Assembly: GCF_030014955.1 (NCBI RefSeq)
Contig: NZ_JAGRPV010000001.1
Location: 930,001-994,000 of the forward strand
Reading direction: 5' to 3'
DNA length: 64,000 nt
From: Cohnella hashimotonis
Lineage (GTDB): Bacteria > Bacillota > Bacilli > Paenibacillales > Paenibacillaceae
Below the pieces are notes generated by a model. That model saw only the letters and a program-made list of their open reading frames with translations, ran no database searches and was not told the origin of the DNA. The position numbers were made by a program, and so were the translations under genes. Shown here piece by piece: positions 26,873 through 36,111 of this stretch (positions are counted from its first letter, which is position 1; each line of letters begins with the position of its first letter).

Positions 26873-28249
26873 GTGAGAAACGGACGGAAAGCGGCATTAT
26901 CCTTATTGACCCTGAGCGTGCTGCTTATGGCCGCCTGCGGCGGCAACGACGGAAGCAACGCGGCGGCATCGCCGAATGCATCTCCGGATGCAAGCACGGC
27001 GTCAGCTGGCGCTTCGGCGCCCGCAGAGACGAATAAAACGCCGGTCAAGCTGACGTTCGCCACTTATAATGCCTGGTGGAACATGGAGAACCTTCAAAAG
27101 GCGATCAAGATGTACGAGGAGGAAACCGGCAATACGATCGAGCCGCAGATCTACCCGGACGATCAATTCATGAACGTGCTCAAGGCGAAGCTGGCGACGG
27201 GCGACGTACCGGACGTGTTCGCCTTCAACCCAAGCGTTAAGGACTTCGGACAGGATCAGCTCGCGCCATTGAATGGACCCTGGGTGGATAAGCTCGACAA
27301 ATCGAGGGCCGTGAAAAACGGATATACGTGGGCCGGCGACGACAAAGTCTATGTGGCGCCATACGGCAGCACCTCGTTCATGGGGCTGATGTACAACAAG
27401 GACGTCGTCGCTAAGGCGGGCGTGACGCTCCCGCTCAAAACGTACGGCGACCTTCTCGCGGCGGCGGAGAAAATCAAGGCGGCCGGCGCCATCCCGCTGT
27501 ACATGCCCAATAAGGAAGCGTGGACCGCGCAGATCGACGTCTTCGCCGGCTCGCAGTACATCGCGATGAAGAACCCCGACTTCGCGCAGCAGGTCGCGTC
27601 AGGCAAGCTGAAATACCAGGACGAGCCACTGCTTGTCGATATGTTCAAGCGCATCGCGGATTTCCAGAAGAAGGGCTATATGAACGCCGATATGGCTTCG
27701 GCGACGATGCCGATGGCAGAGCAGGCGCTGGCGGAGGGCAAGACCGCGTTCGTGGCGGGAGGCAACTGGCTGTACCAGGATTTCGTCCTTAACTATCCGG
27801 ACAAGGCGGCCTCGATCGGCATGACGCCGTTCACGTGGGGAGACGACCCCGCCGATCTGAGCGTCTTCAAGGGCGGCTCCGGCAACGGTCTGTATATTCC
27901 CGCGGCGTCCAAGCAGCCGGAAGCGGCGATGGACTTCATCAACTTCGTCATGAGCGACAAGGTCATGCAGGCGATGTACGAGATCGCGCCCGGCGCGAAC
28001 GACGTGGGCGCGCCGACCAAGGCGAGCCCCTGGGACACCGAGCTGCAGGCGCTCATCGACAACGGCACCGCGAAGACGGGCGACGCCTTCAACGATGCCG
28101 CCAATGCGATCGAACCGAACTTCGATTCGGGCGACATGGGCGCCGCCGGCCAGGCGCTGTTCGCGGGCAAGGATCCGGTGAAGGCGCTTGAGGATCTGTA
28201 CAACAGCGTAGCCAAGAAAAACAAAGCCAAAAAAATTCCCGGCTTCTGA
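26873..28249 (+). CDS. Sugar ABC transporter substrate-binding lipoprotein
   Basis: A 458-residue lipoprotein of the type 1 extracellular sugar-binding family. The GTG at 26873 lies 9 bases after GGGAGG and gives a lipoprotein signal ending in LLMAAC (Cys22); the earlier in-frame ATG would ruin the signal peptide. A low-complexity Ala/Ser/Asn tether follows, then the bilobal domain from about residue 50 (KLTFATYNAWWNMENLQK, GDVPDVFAFNP, VAPYGSTSFMGLMYNKDV). It catches an oligosaccharide outside the membrane for the two permeases downstream. It is divergent from its probable YesMN pair. No ATPase gene is in the operon. Confidence 0.93.
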   Translation: MRNGRKAALSLLTLSVLLMAACGGNDGSNAAASPNASPDASTASAGASAPAETNKTPVKLTFATYNAWWNMENLQKAIKMYEEETGNTIEPQIYPDDQFMNVLKAKLATGDVPDVFAFNPSVKDFGQDQLAPLNGPWVDKLDKSRAVKNGYTWAGDDKVYVAPYGSTSFMGLMYNKDVVAKAGVTLPLKTYGDLLAAAEKIKAAGAIPLYMPNKEAWTAQIDVFAGSQYIAMKNPDFAQQVASGKLKYQDEPLLVDMFKRIADFQKKGYMNADMASATMPMAEQALAEGKTAFVAGGNWLYQDFVLNYPDKAASIGMTPFTWGDDPADLSVFKGGSGNGLYIPAASKQPEAAMDFINFVMSDKVMQAMYEIAPGANDVGAPTKASPWDTELQALIDNGTAKTGDAFNDAANAIEPNFDSGDMGAAGQALFAGKDPVKALEDLYNSVAKKNKAKKIPGF

Positions 28250-28282
28250 TCCCGATCCGGCAGCAAGATTCATAAAAAGCAG

Positions 28283-28315
28283 AAATAAGTCCTGCCCGTC
28301 AGGGCGGGCTTATTT
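28283..28315 (+). promoter_or_regulatory. Intercistronic hairpin between binding protein and permeases
   Basis: AAATAAG plus CCTGCCC pair with GGGCGGG plus CTTATTT around a GTCA loop, with no proper T-run (CTTGATCG follows). A leaky terminator or RNA-stabilising stem here would give more binding protein than permease, as in many sugar transporters. Confidence 0.6.
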
Positions 28316-28336
28316 CTTGATCGAAGGTGATTTACG

Positions 28337-29218
28337 ATGACAGGCAAACGCAAATCTTTCTATTCTTTGACCTTTCTCATACCCGGCATGGCCATCTACC
28401 TGGTCTTTTTCATCGGACCGAACCTGCTCAGCCTCGGACTCGGCTTTACGGACTGGTCCGTATACAGCATGACGGAGTTCGGCTTCAACGGCCTCGATAA
28501 CTTCAAGCAGATGCTCTCCGAGTCGATTTTCAAAAAATCGATCGTCAACACGTTTTATTTCGCTTTCGCTACCGTCATTCTTAGCAATGTAATCGGTTTT
28601 TTGCTCGCTGTCATTATGAACGCCAAGCTGAAGCTCGAGTCGTTTTACCGCAGCGCGTTTTTTATACCGACGACGCTGAGCTTCCTGGTCGTCGGGCCGG
28701 TGTTCAACGCGCTGTACAACCCGGAGTCGGGACCGATCAACACCTTTCTGCGCGCGGTTGGGCTCGGTTCGCTCGCCAAGGGATGGCTGGTCGATCCGAA
28801 TTATGCCATGAATAGCGTCATCGTCATGAGCGTATGGTCGGGTATCGGGGTCACGATTCTGCTTTATATTTCCGGCTTGCAGTCCGTACCGCCGGAATAC
28901 TACGAGGCCGCGGAGATCGACGGCTGCACGGCGTGGCAGAAGCTGCGGCATGTCTCGATTCCGCTGATCGTGCCGTCGATCACGGTCAACGTCGTGCTGT
29001 CGCTCATCGGCGGCTTAAAGGTATTCGGCCAGGTGTTCGTGCTGACGAACGGCGGCCCGAACGACGCTACACAGGTGTTCGGAACACTTATATTCAAGAC
29101 GTTCGGGGAGGGGCTGCTCGGATATTCCTCTGCTGTCGGCCTCGTATTCACAGTGATCGTCTGTCTGATGAGTTTTGTGCTCGTCTATGCATTAAGGAAG
29201 CTGGAGGCGGAGTATTGA
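28337..29218 (+). CDS. Sugar ABC transporter permease (MalF/UgpA type)
   Basis: A 293-residue integral membrane protein with about six helices. The EAA loop that contacts the ATPase is EYYEAAEIDGCTAWQKL followed by RHVSIPLIVPS. Length and order match carbohydrate uptake family 1 permeases. GAAGGTG lies before the ATG. It is followed after one base by the second permease, so the pair is translationally coupled and forms the membrane channel for the lipoprotein at 26873. Confidence 0.95.
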   Translation: MTGKRKSFYSLTFLIPGMAIYLVFFIGPNLLSLGLGFTDWSVYSMTEFGFNGLDNFKQMLSESIFKKSIVNTFYFAFATVILSNVIGFLLAVIMNAKLKLESFYRSAFFIPTTLSFLVVGPVFNALYNPESGPINTFLRAVGLGSLAKGWLVDPNYAMNSVIVMSVWSGIGVTILLYISGLQSVPPEYYEAAEIDGCTAWQKLRHVSIPLIVPSITVNVVLSLIGGLKVFGQVFVLTNGGPNDATQVFGTLIFKTFGEGLLGYSSAVGLVFTVIVCLMSFVLVYALRKLEAEY

Positions 29219-29219
29219 G

Positions 29220-30038
29220 ATGAGAAAATCTGTCGCCAAAAGATGGCTGCCGGAGCTTGCCATGCTGCTCGTCACGCTCGTGTTCGTCATTCCGGTATGG
29301 ATGGTGCTCGTCAACTCCTTCAAAAACGAGAAGGACGCCGCTTTTTTCGGCATCGGCCTGCCGGGAACACTGCACTTCGAAAATTACCAAAAGGTGTTCG
29401 AAGAAGCCGACATCATCGGGGCGTTTCTGAATGGCATGCTGTACTGCGCGGTCGTCGGCGTGCTGTCGCTCGCCTTCGCTTCAATGGCCGCCTTTGTCAT
29501 CGCACGGTCGAAGGGGAGGCTGACCGAGCTGTCCTACTACGTATTCTTGTCGGGCATCGTGCTGCCAGGGGCGATCATCCCGACCTTCTTCCTGCTGCAG
29601 CGGATGGGCTTGATCGGCACCTATGCCTCGGTCATCGTCGTGCTGCTGTCGATGACGATGCCGATCGGCGTCTTCCTGTACACCGGGTTCGTCAAAACCG
29701 TGCCCGTCGAGCTGGACGAGGCGGCGATCATCGACGGAGCGGGCAGACTGCGGCTGTTTTTCCGCATCGTGTTCCCGCTGCTGACGCCGGTTACGATCAC
29801 GCTCGTCATTTTCAACTTTATGGGCGTCTGGAATGATATCACGACGCAGCTTTATTTCGTGGACGCGAGCAAATGGACGATGCCGATGATGGTGTACCGA
29901 TTTCAAGGGATGTACAGCACCAAGTGGAACCTTGTGTTCGCGGACTTGGTTCTTACTTCGCTGCCCGTTATCGTCGTGTACATCCTCGGCCAAAAGTACA
30001 TGGTGTCGGGCATGACGCAAGGAGCTGTCAAAGGTTAG
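29220..30038 (+). CDS. Sugar ABC transporter permease (MalG/UgpE type)
   Basis: A 272-residue integral membrane protein with six predicted helices, starting one base after the preceding stop. The EAA loop is ELDEAAIIDGAGRLRLFFRI, and the C-terminus ends in GMTQGAVKG, the normal tail of this subfamily. With the upstream permease it makes the heterodimeric channel. The next gene, a secreted GH99-like enzyme, starts 51 bases later and is probably in the same operon, so uptake and depolymerisation are co-expressed. Confidence 0.95.
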   Translation: MRKSVAKRWLPELAMLLVTLVFVIPVWMVLVNSFKNEKDAAFFGIGLPGTLHFENYQKVFEEADIIGAFLNGMLYCAVVGVLSLAFASMAAFVIARSKGRLTELSYYVFLSGIVLPGAIIPTFFLLQRMGLIGTYASVIVVLLSMTMPIGVFLYTGFVKTVPVELDEAAIIDGAGRLRLFFRIVFPLLTPVTITLVIFNFMGVWNDITTQLYFVDASKWTMPMMVYRFQGMYSTKWNLVFADLVLTSLPVIVVYILGQKYMVSGMTQGAVKG

Positions 30039-30089
30039 CCGGTCACAAGTGAGTTTGACGACGTTCGAAATTATGGGAGGGATACCCGA

Positions 30090-33000
30090 ATGATCGAAAA
30101 AAAAACGAGAAGGGGACTCATCGTTTTGATTGCAGCGTTGTTGGCGCTGGCGGGAGCGCCGGCCGGGTACGCGCAGCAAAGCAACGTCAACGCATCGGCA
30201 TCCAAGTACGGCTCCAACAAAAACGAGGCGATTGTGTACGATTTTTATAATTCGACCGCGCCGACTTCTTATTATTACGATCCGAACGACCGCTATCAAG
30301 GCTGGAACGGCTGGACCCAGCTCACGCCGTCGCTCGACAATCATGCGCTCAAGCTGGCGATCTCGGGCGCCAATCCGCAGTTTTACAGCGAAGACCAGCT
30401 GCAATTGAACGCCTCGATCTACAAATACATCCGCATCCGCATGATGAATCCGAATCCGACCGAGAGTGCGAGCATCTCATGGACGACGACGGCGGATACG
30501 ACCTGGAACGCGGCCAAATCGAAAGCGTTTACGATCCGCGGGAACGATGTCAGCTATTACGAATACGTGATCGATCTCAGCCAGACAGCCTCCTGGAGCG
30601 GCACGATCAAGCAGCTGATGATCAAGCCGGAGATCGGCGTCAGCAGCGGCAACGTCTATATCGACTACATCAAGCTCGATACTGAAAACCTGAATCCGGG
30701 TGTGCTGACGTATAACTTCGACTACGATATGAACGGGTGGGGCGTCACCGGCGGCTACGGCGGCGCGACTGTGAGCGCGACTCGCGGCATCATGACGATC
30801 GCGAACACGAACACCGCACCGTATGTATATTCGCCGGACTGGCTGCTGTTCGATCCGACAGCCGTCAAATATATTCGCATCAAAATGAAAAACCGTTCCG
30901 CGGCGACCTCCGGCAAAATGTATTGGAATACCGTCGCCGATCCGAGCTTTAATGAAGCCAAGTCGGCCTCGTTCACGATCAATCCAAACGACTCGGAATT
31001 CACGGAATATGTGGTCGACCTTAGCCAGACGGCAGCCTGGACAGGCGGCGGGACAGTTCGCCAGCTTCGGCTCGATCCGGAGCGCGGCGTCGCCTCGGGC
31101 GTCGAGGAGGTCGACTATGTCATCCTCGATACGATCAATCCATCCGACCTCGCGTACACATTCGGCAGCGGCACGGCCGGCTGGACCTCGGACGATTCGC
31201 TGTCCGCTACGGGCGGCGCGCTGACCGTGACGAACACGACGGCGGACACGAAAATCTTTTCTCCCAACAATCTAAACGTTAACGCCAGCCTGCTGAAATA
31301 CGTCAAAATTACGCTAAAAAACAACACCTACTGCAATGTGGGGCAGCTCTATTGGACCACGACGGACGATCCCGATTTTGACGAGCGCAAGTCGCAAACC
31401 TTCATTATCAATGAGATGGACGGCGGCTATACGACGTACACGATCGGGCTGAATCAAAATCAATACTGGCGGGGCACGATCAAGCAGCTCCGGATCGATC
31501 CGTCGAGTCTGCAACCGAGCGGCAGCTCCCAGATTACGCGAATCGCCGTGGTTGCCGACGGGGATACGTCCGCGCAGAACGGCCAGGTTCGGGAAGGCTT
31601 TTTGGACTATACGGTGGAAGACACGGCCGGCGGAACGATCGATCAGACCGGGGGACCCGTGCAGGGGAAATACCAGAAGGACACGGTATGGAATCCCGTG
31701 ACGCTAGATAAGGGCTTCACCCGTTATAACGGGGAGCTGACGCCCTTTAAGATTGACGATGTGTCCGATTCGGCAAAAAGCTCAGTGTCGCGAAGCATCG
31801 CCCCGCAAAAGAGCGGCTTGCTGGAATGGGACTTCCTGTTCGCAATGGACAACCCGTCCGCCAATGGCACCGAATGGCGCCTGATGGACGGCAATACGCG
31901 AATCATCGGATTCGTGATGGAAAACAACGGCTACTTCAGCAGCTATCCCGCCAACACGCTCGCCCAGATTACGCCTTATCAATGGTATATGGCGAAGGTC
32001 GTCGCGAATCTGGATAACCATACCTACAATGTGTGGCTCAACGGCCAGCAGGTCGGGACGAATCTGTCGTTCGAAAATGTACCCTCACGCAGCATCGACA
32101 GTGTCTACACGGGCACCTCGGTGAGCGGAAAGGTGAAGCTGTACGGTAAAAACCGGATTTATAAAATCGGTTATCTATATAACGATTTCTTCGGCGACCG
32201 GCCGAATACGGGGCCGACGGGACTAACGACCGGCGTCGGCGGGGGCACCGCGCTCGTACAACTGGTCAACGCGTCCCGGAACGGACTCGTGCTGACGGAT
32301 AATTCGGCCTCGAACAATGTCACGGTCGGCGGCAACTTCCCGGCCGCGCATGGCGTCGTAGAATACGAGACAGATTTTATGCTGCCGACCAAGCAGGACG
32401 GCGTAAGCTTCAAGCTGAAGAGCGGTACGACGGACGCGGTGCAAATCGTGACCGGCGGCGGCAATCTCGCCTACGTCGATGCGGCAGGCGCCGCGCATAC
32501 GCTGTGGGCCAATTATAAGTCCAATGTATGGTATAACCTGATCGTGCGGGTCGATTTGTTCGGCGGCAAAGCGACCTTTTATGTGAACGGGCAGGACAAG
32601 TCGGGGAGCGTCGGGCTGCGGAATGCCGTCACCACGATCGACCGCTTCGAGACGGGCACTTCGCCGCAAAATCAGGGCGTTCTGAAGCTGAGGACGGTGC
32701 GAGTGGCGCACTATTATCCGTCAACGGTTCCTTACGTGGACAAGACGGCCAGCACGACTGGCTGGACCGGGATTCAGCAGTGGAACGGGCTCGGCACGGT
32801 GCTGAACCGGATGATGATCGGCTACGGTACCTCGGACAAGACGCCATATTTGGGCTATTACGACGATATGAACAAAGAGGCGGTCGACTGGCAGGTTAAG
32901 TTTATGGCCGAGCACGGCATCGATTTTGTCGCTCCGTTTTTTTACGCGGACGCGTTCGACTTTGCGAACCCGGTATTTACGCCGCGCGGCACGAGCTTCA

Positions 33001-34661
33001 TGGATACGCTGATCAAGCAGTCTGCCTATAAGGACAAGCTGAAGTTCGCGATGACGATGGGCGAGCTGTTGCAGGCGGGCGACAACTACGAAGCGGAGGG
33101 TGGCACGCTGACCGGCGGCGCGCAGCTTCTGACGAATCGGCAAGGGTATAAGGGCTGGGGCTTCGTCGGCTTTGCCGGCTTGAACAATGCGGCCTCGTAT
33201 GCCGTGAGCGGCGGAGCGGGCGGCGCGCGGAAGCTGAACATTCGGTATGAAAACGCGCAAGCCGGCGCGCGCTCGTTAAGTTTGTACGTGAACGGAGCGA
33301 AAACGGGGCAGATAAGCTTCCCGGTTACGACCGCAGGCAGCGGGGATAAATGGGGCATGGTCACCGTCGACGTCACGCTTGCTGCGGGCGTCAATACACT
33401 CAAGCTGCAATACGATTCAGGAGACACCGGCAATGTCGCGATCGACAATCTGAATCCGGTCGATCCGATCCCGCTGCATGACGAGATCATGAACAATCTG
33501 CTGCCGTTCTGGATCGAAATGTACTTTAAGAACCCCGCCTACCTGCTGGACGACAACAAGCCGGTCATTCTGGTCTACGATTCGGGTTCCCTCATCGCCC
33601 AGCTCGGCTCCCCCGGGGCGGTCGCCGGTCTGCTGAACGAGATCAAGCAGGCCTTGACCGCCGAAGGCTTTGCCGGGGCGACGTTTATCGCAGAACAGCG
33701 GCCGAACGGCGGGGGCGACGGGCATATCGGGGACGGATCCGCGGCGGCGCTGGACGATCTGCGGGACGCCGGGTTCGACTACATTTACGCCTACTCCAAT
33801 CTGTACAACAACTCGCAAATGAACAACTGGACGACCCAGGCCAAAAACGCCGGCATCGATGCAATCGCCTCGCCGGGGGTCTCCTGGGATTCCCGCTACT
33901 GGTACCCGGATTACAGCGGCGTATATGTACAGATCAATACGCCGTCGCAGTACGAGGATCATCTGAAATGGGTGCGGGATTCTTATTTTACGCAAAGTGG
34001 ATTCAACAAAGGCACCGGCTCGCTGGCCCGGAAAATGACGCTGTTCGACAACTTCACGGAATTCGGAGAGGGGCACAGCATCAGTCCGAGCAGCCTGTTC
34101 GGCTTCGGGTGGCTGAACGCGATCCGCAAAACCTTTACGACGGCTTCCGAGGGCCATTCCGACGTCAGGCCGGAGGGGCCGTACAACGCATTGTACAGCA
34201 CGCTCGTCAGCTATAATATGCCGACCGTAGCCAAGGGAGAGTTCGAGCTGCTCGGATCGGCCGAAAACACAAGGTACGGACCGCTGACGGACCGCTGGAC
34301 GTTTAATGGCTCTGCCGGCGTGCAGCGCAACGGCAGCATCTGGAGCGCGCCGGATGCGCCGGACGGCGTTCAAGCGGCGTTCATCCAGGGGCCGGGCACG
34401 ATCGCCCAGCCGGTCGTGTTCGATACGGCCGGCGTATACAAGCTGCACTTCAAGATGGCCCGCCGCACCGGGAGCACGCAGACGGTCAACGTCTACTTCG
34501 ACAACACGCTGATCGGGACCTATACGCCTTCGTCGCTGGCTTACGTTGACTTTTATACCGATGCGGTCGCGGCAGCCGCGGGTACGCATACGATCCAGTT
34601 CAAGGGAATGACGAACAACGACAATACCGTGTTCATCGACAGCGTCAGCCTCGTCCAGTAA
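30090..34661 (+). CDS. Large secreted GH99-like (WbsX-type) enzyme with nested carbohydrate-binding module
   Basis: A protein of 1523 residues with a signal peptide (about 8-29, LIVLIAALLALAGAPAGYAQ). Three related beta-sandwich repeats of 140-160 residues begin near 40, 200 and 350, each with YIRIxMxN-like and FTIxxND...YVIDLSQ-like strands. Two concanavalin-type domains follow (about 505-700 and 705-880). From about 890 a GH99/GH71-like barrel begins (LGYYDDMNKEAVDWQVKFMA, GIDFVAPFFYADAF) and ends near 1400 with FDNFTEFGEGHSI, the usual catalytic-end motif. Residues 1000-1122 look like a CBM35/CBM6 module (YEAEGGTLTGGAQ to NVAIDNL) lying inside this barrel. A C-terminal beta-sandwich ends the chain. 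GGGAGGG lies before the ATG. It probably cuts an exported glycan into pieces for the transporter just upstream. Confidence 0.82.
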   Translation: MIEKKTRRGLIVLIAALLALAGAPAGYAQQSNVNASASKYGSNKNEAIVYDFYNSTAPTSYYYDPNDRYQGWNGWTQLTPSLDNHALKLAISGANPQFYSEDQLQLNASIYKYIRIRMMNPNPTESASISWTTTADTTWNAAKSKAFTIRGNDVSYYEYVIDLSQTASWSGTIKQLMIKPEIGVSSGNVYIDYIKLDTENLNPGVLTYNFDYDMNGWGVTGGYGGATVSATRGIMTIANTNTAPYVYSPDWLLFDPTAVKYIRIKMKNRSAATSGKMYWNTVADPSFNEAKSASFTINPNDSEFTEYVVDLSQTAAWTGGGTVRQLRLDPERGVASGVEEVDYVILDTINPSDLAYTFGSGTAGWTSDDSLSATGGALTVTNTTADTKIFSPNNLNVNASLLKYVKITLKNNTYCNVGQLYWTTTDDPDFDERKSQTFIINEMDGGYTTYTIGLNQNQYWRGTIKQLRIDPSSLQPSGSSQITRIAVVADGDTSAQNGQVREGFLDYTVEDTAGGTIDQTGGPVQGKYQKDTVWNPVTLDKGFTRYNGELTPFKIDDVSDSAKSSVSRSIAPQKSGLLEWDFLFAMDNPSANGTEWRLMDGNTRIIGFVMENNGYFSSYPANTLAQITPYQWYMAKVVANLDNHTYNVWLNGQQVGTNLSFENVPSRSIDSVYTGTSVSGKVKLYGKNRIYKIGYLYNDFFGDRPNTGPTGLTTGVGGGTALVQLVNASRNGLVLTDNSASNNVTVGGNFPAAHGVVEYETDFMLPTKQDGVSFKLKSGTTDAVQIVTGGGNLAYVDAAGAAHTLWANYKSNVWYNLIVRVDLFGGKATFYVNGQDKSGSVGLRNAVTTIDRFETGTSPQNQGVLKLRTVRVAHYYPSTVPYVDKTASTTGWTGIQQWNGLGTVLNRMMIGYGTSDKTPYLGYYDDMNKEAVDWQVKFMAEHGIDFVAPFFYADAFDFANPVFTPRGTSFMDTLIKQSAYKDKLKFAMTMGELLQAGDNYEAEGGTLTGGAQLLTNRQGYKGWGFVGFAGLNNAASYAVSGGAGGARKLNIRYENAQAGARSLSLYVNGAKTGQISFPVTTAGSGDKWGMVTVDVTLAAGVNTLKLQYDSGDTGNVAIDNLNPVDPIPLHDEIMNNLLPFWIEMYFKNPAYLLDDNKPVILVYDSGSLIAQLGSPGAVAGLLNEIKQALTAEGFAGATFIAEQRPNGGGDGHIGDGSAAALDDLRDAGFDYIYAYSNLYNNSQMNNWTTQAKNAGIDAIASPGVSWDSRYWYPDYSGVYVQINTPSQYEDHLKWVRDSYFTQSGFNKGTGSLARKMTLFDNFTEFGEGHSISPSSLFGFGWLNAIRKTFTTASEGHSDVRPEGPYNALYSTLVSYNMPTVAKGEFELLGSAENTRYGPLTDRWTFNGSAGVQRNGSIWSAPDAPDGVQAAFIQGPGTIAQPVVFDTAGVYKLHFKMARRTGSTQTVNVYFDNTLIGTYTPSSLAYVDFYTDAVAAAAGTHTIQFKGMTNNDNTVFIDSVSLVQ

Positions 34662-34692
34662 GTGCCGCGGACGGACCGACTACAGCAAAGAG

Positions 34693-34716
34693 AGCAGCCT
34701 TCGGGCTGCTTTTTTC
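34693..34716 (+). terminator. Rho-independent terminator of the first sugar operon
   Basis: A 7-bp stem AGCAGCC / GGCTGCT with a stable TTCG loop is followed by TTTTTC, 30 bases after the GH99-like stop codon. Confidence 0.92.
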
Positions 34717-34740
34717 TTTGGCAGCGAGGCAAAAGCACTT

Positions 34741-35082
34741 TTGACCTATGAACAATACAGCACAGTCACAACCAAAAATAGGAAGCAGGCGGCAGAATCA
34801 TTTACAAAATTGATTGTTCCAAACGCCACAAAATTCCTGGCAGAACTTAAAAAGGTTCAGGTCAACAATAAAGAAATAAGTGCTTATCATAAGTCCTACA
34901 TAAAGGCTTCTTCCTTGCAGTTGGAAGGGTATACCCTTATCAGCCAAGCCATTTCTAAAAGCAAAATAGATAATGCAACATACAAGAAAGGCAAACAGAA
35001 AGTAGAGGAGTCTACAGCACTTATTCAACAATTTTGGATTGGATTTAATTCATATGATGACTATTTGCATGGAAGTAACTAA
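34741..35082 (+). pseudogene. AT-rich remnant of an unrecognised protein gene
   Basis: An open frame of 113 codons, from a TTG with no ribosome site, directly after a terminator. Composition is strikingly AT-rich beside its GC-rich neighbours. The product is lysine-rich, mostly helical and lacks a signal peptide or initiator methionine context (ESFTKLIVPNATKFLAELKK, SSLQLEGYTLISQAI, ESTALIQQFWIGFNSYDDYL). It resembles the C-terminal half of a small exported helical protein whose front part was lost. I do not recognise the family. Foreign origin followed by truncation is the simplest reading; a short intact gene cannot be excluded. Confidence 0.45.
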
Positions 35083-35150
35083 ACCACATTTAGACTTATC
35101 GGTTGCAGAGAAACTCAAGGATACCTAGGGTCAAATAATACTCGCCATTT

Positions 35151-35177
35151 AAGTCGCATTGGATGCGACTTTTTTAT
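35151..35177 (+). terminator. Rho-independent terminator
   Basis: A perfect 9-bp stem AAGTCGCAT / ATGCGACTT with a TGG loop runs into a T-run. It lies in the same AT-rich patch as the gene remnant and may have arrived with it. Confidence 0.88.
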
Positions 35178-35282
35178 TTATATGACGCCGTTTCTTTTCG
35201 TTGTTTACGTGTCAAGTAGAAGCTAATAAGTAGATTTTCTTGTCGTTGTACTTTTTGAGGGCGGGAAGGCACAAAAATGGGC

Positions 35283-35331
35283 TTGCTAAAACTAATGCAG
35301 TTAGTTATATTAAAACTAATAACATTAGTTT
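35283..35331 (+). promoter_or_regulatory. Promoter with two TetR-type operator palindromes
   Basis: TTGCTA (35283-35288) and TATATT (35306-35311) are 17 bases apart. Palindrome 1, AACTAA-TGCAG-TTAGTT, fills the spacer (35290-35306). Palindrome 2, AAACTAAT-AAC-ATTAGTTT, covers the start point (35313-35331). Both share the half-site ACTAA, so the TetR protein encoded at the end of this operon is the natural ligand, giving autoregulated repression. Confidence 0.75.
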
Positions 35332-35352
35332 ACCAAAGCGGAGGTTCAAAAC

Positions 35353-36111
35353 ATCCGAATAACGACGCGTACGAACGTGCACCAACTATCCTTTATGCCG
35401 CGGTTTTTCCCGGTTAATGCATACTTCGTGGAGGAGCGGGACGGCCTGACGTTGATCGACGCGGCGCTGCCTTACAGCGCCAAAGGCATTATCGACGCCG
35501 CGGCCCGCATCGGCAAGCCGATCCGCCGCATCCTGCTGACGCATGCGCACGGCGACCATATCGGCGCGCTCGATCGGCTGAAGTCGGCGCTGCCCGATGC
35601 CGAGGTGCTGATCTCCGCGCGGGATGCCAGACTGCTCGCCGGAGACAAGACGCTGGATCCGAGCGAGATCCAATCTCCCATCCGGGGCGGCGTGCCGAAG
35701 CCGGGGGCCATTCTTACCCGGCCCGACACGCTCCTCGCCGACGGCGACCGCGTAGGCTCGCTGCTCGCGGTAGCGACGCCCGGCCACACGCCCGGCTCGA
35801 TGTCTTTTCTGGATACGCGCACGGGCACTTTGATCGCGGGAGACGCCTTCCAGGAGCGCGGCGGTATGGCCGTGTCCGGGAAGATGCAGCCGCTGTTCCC
35901 GTTTCCGGCGATGGCGACCTGGAGTCCTGCCGAAGCGCTCCGTTCGGCCAAGCGGCTCGTCGGACTGAAGCCGACGCTGCTCGGGGTCGGACACGGCCGG
36001 ATAGTCACGGATCCGCTCGAGGCGATGACCGCTGCGGTGCACGCCGCGGAGCGTAGCCTTGGAGCGCAAGGAACAGGAGGGGCCAGCCATGTCACCGCGA
36101 ATCGGTCTTGA
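35353..36111 (+). CDS. MBL-fold metallo-hydrolase, apparent ATC start
   Basis: A metallo-beta-lactamase-fold hydrolase of 252 residues. The zinc motif is LLTHAHGDHIGALD, with further ligands in ATPGHTPGSMSF, LIAGDAF and GVGHGR. The obvious start is GTG at 35377, but the only good ribosome site (GCGGAGG, 35338-35344) is 32 bases upstream of it and 8 bases from an in-frame ATC at 35353. The extra residues (RITTRTNVHQLSF) look like the first strand of this family, which normally starts about there. I therefore place the start at 35353, with GTG 35377 as the fallback. It overlaps the tetR gene by 23 bases and is repressed with it. The substrate is unknown; lactonase-like or thioesterase-like roles are both possible. 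Confidence 0.85.
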   Translation: MRITTRTNVHQLSFMPRFFPVNAYFVEERDGLTLIDAALPYSAKGIIDAAARIGKPIRRILLTHAHGDHIGALDRLKSALPDAEVLISARDARLLAGDKTLDPSEIQSPIRGGVPKPGAILTRPDTLLADGDRVGSLLAVATPGHTPGSMSFLDTRTGTLIAGDAFQERGGMAVSGKMQPLFPFPAMATWSPAEALRSAKRLVGLKPTLLGVGHGRIVTDPLEAMTAAVHAAERSLGAQGTGGASHVTANRS

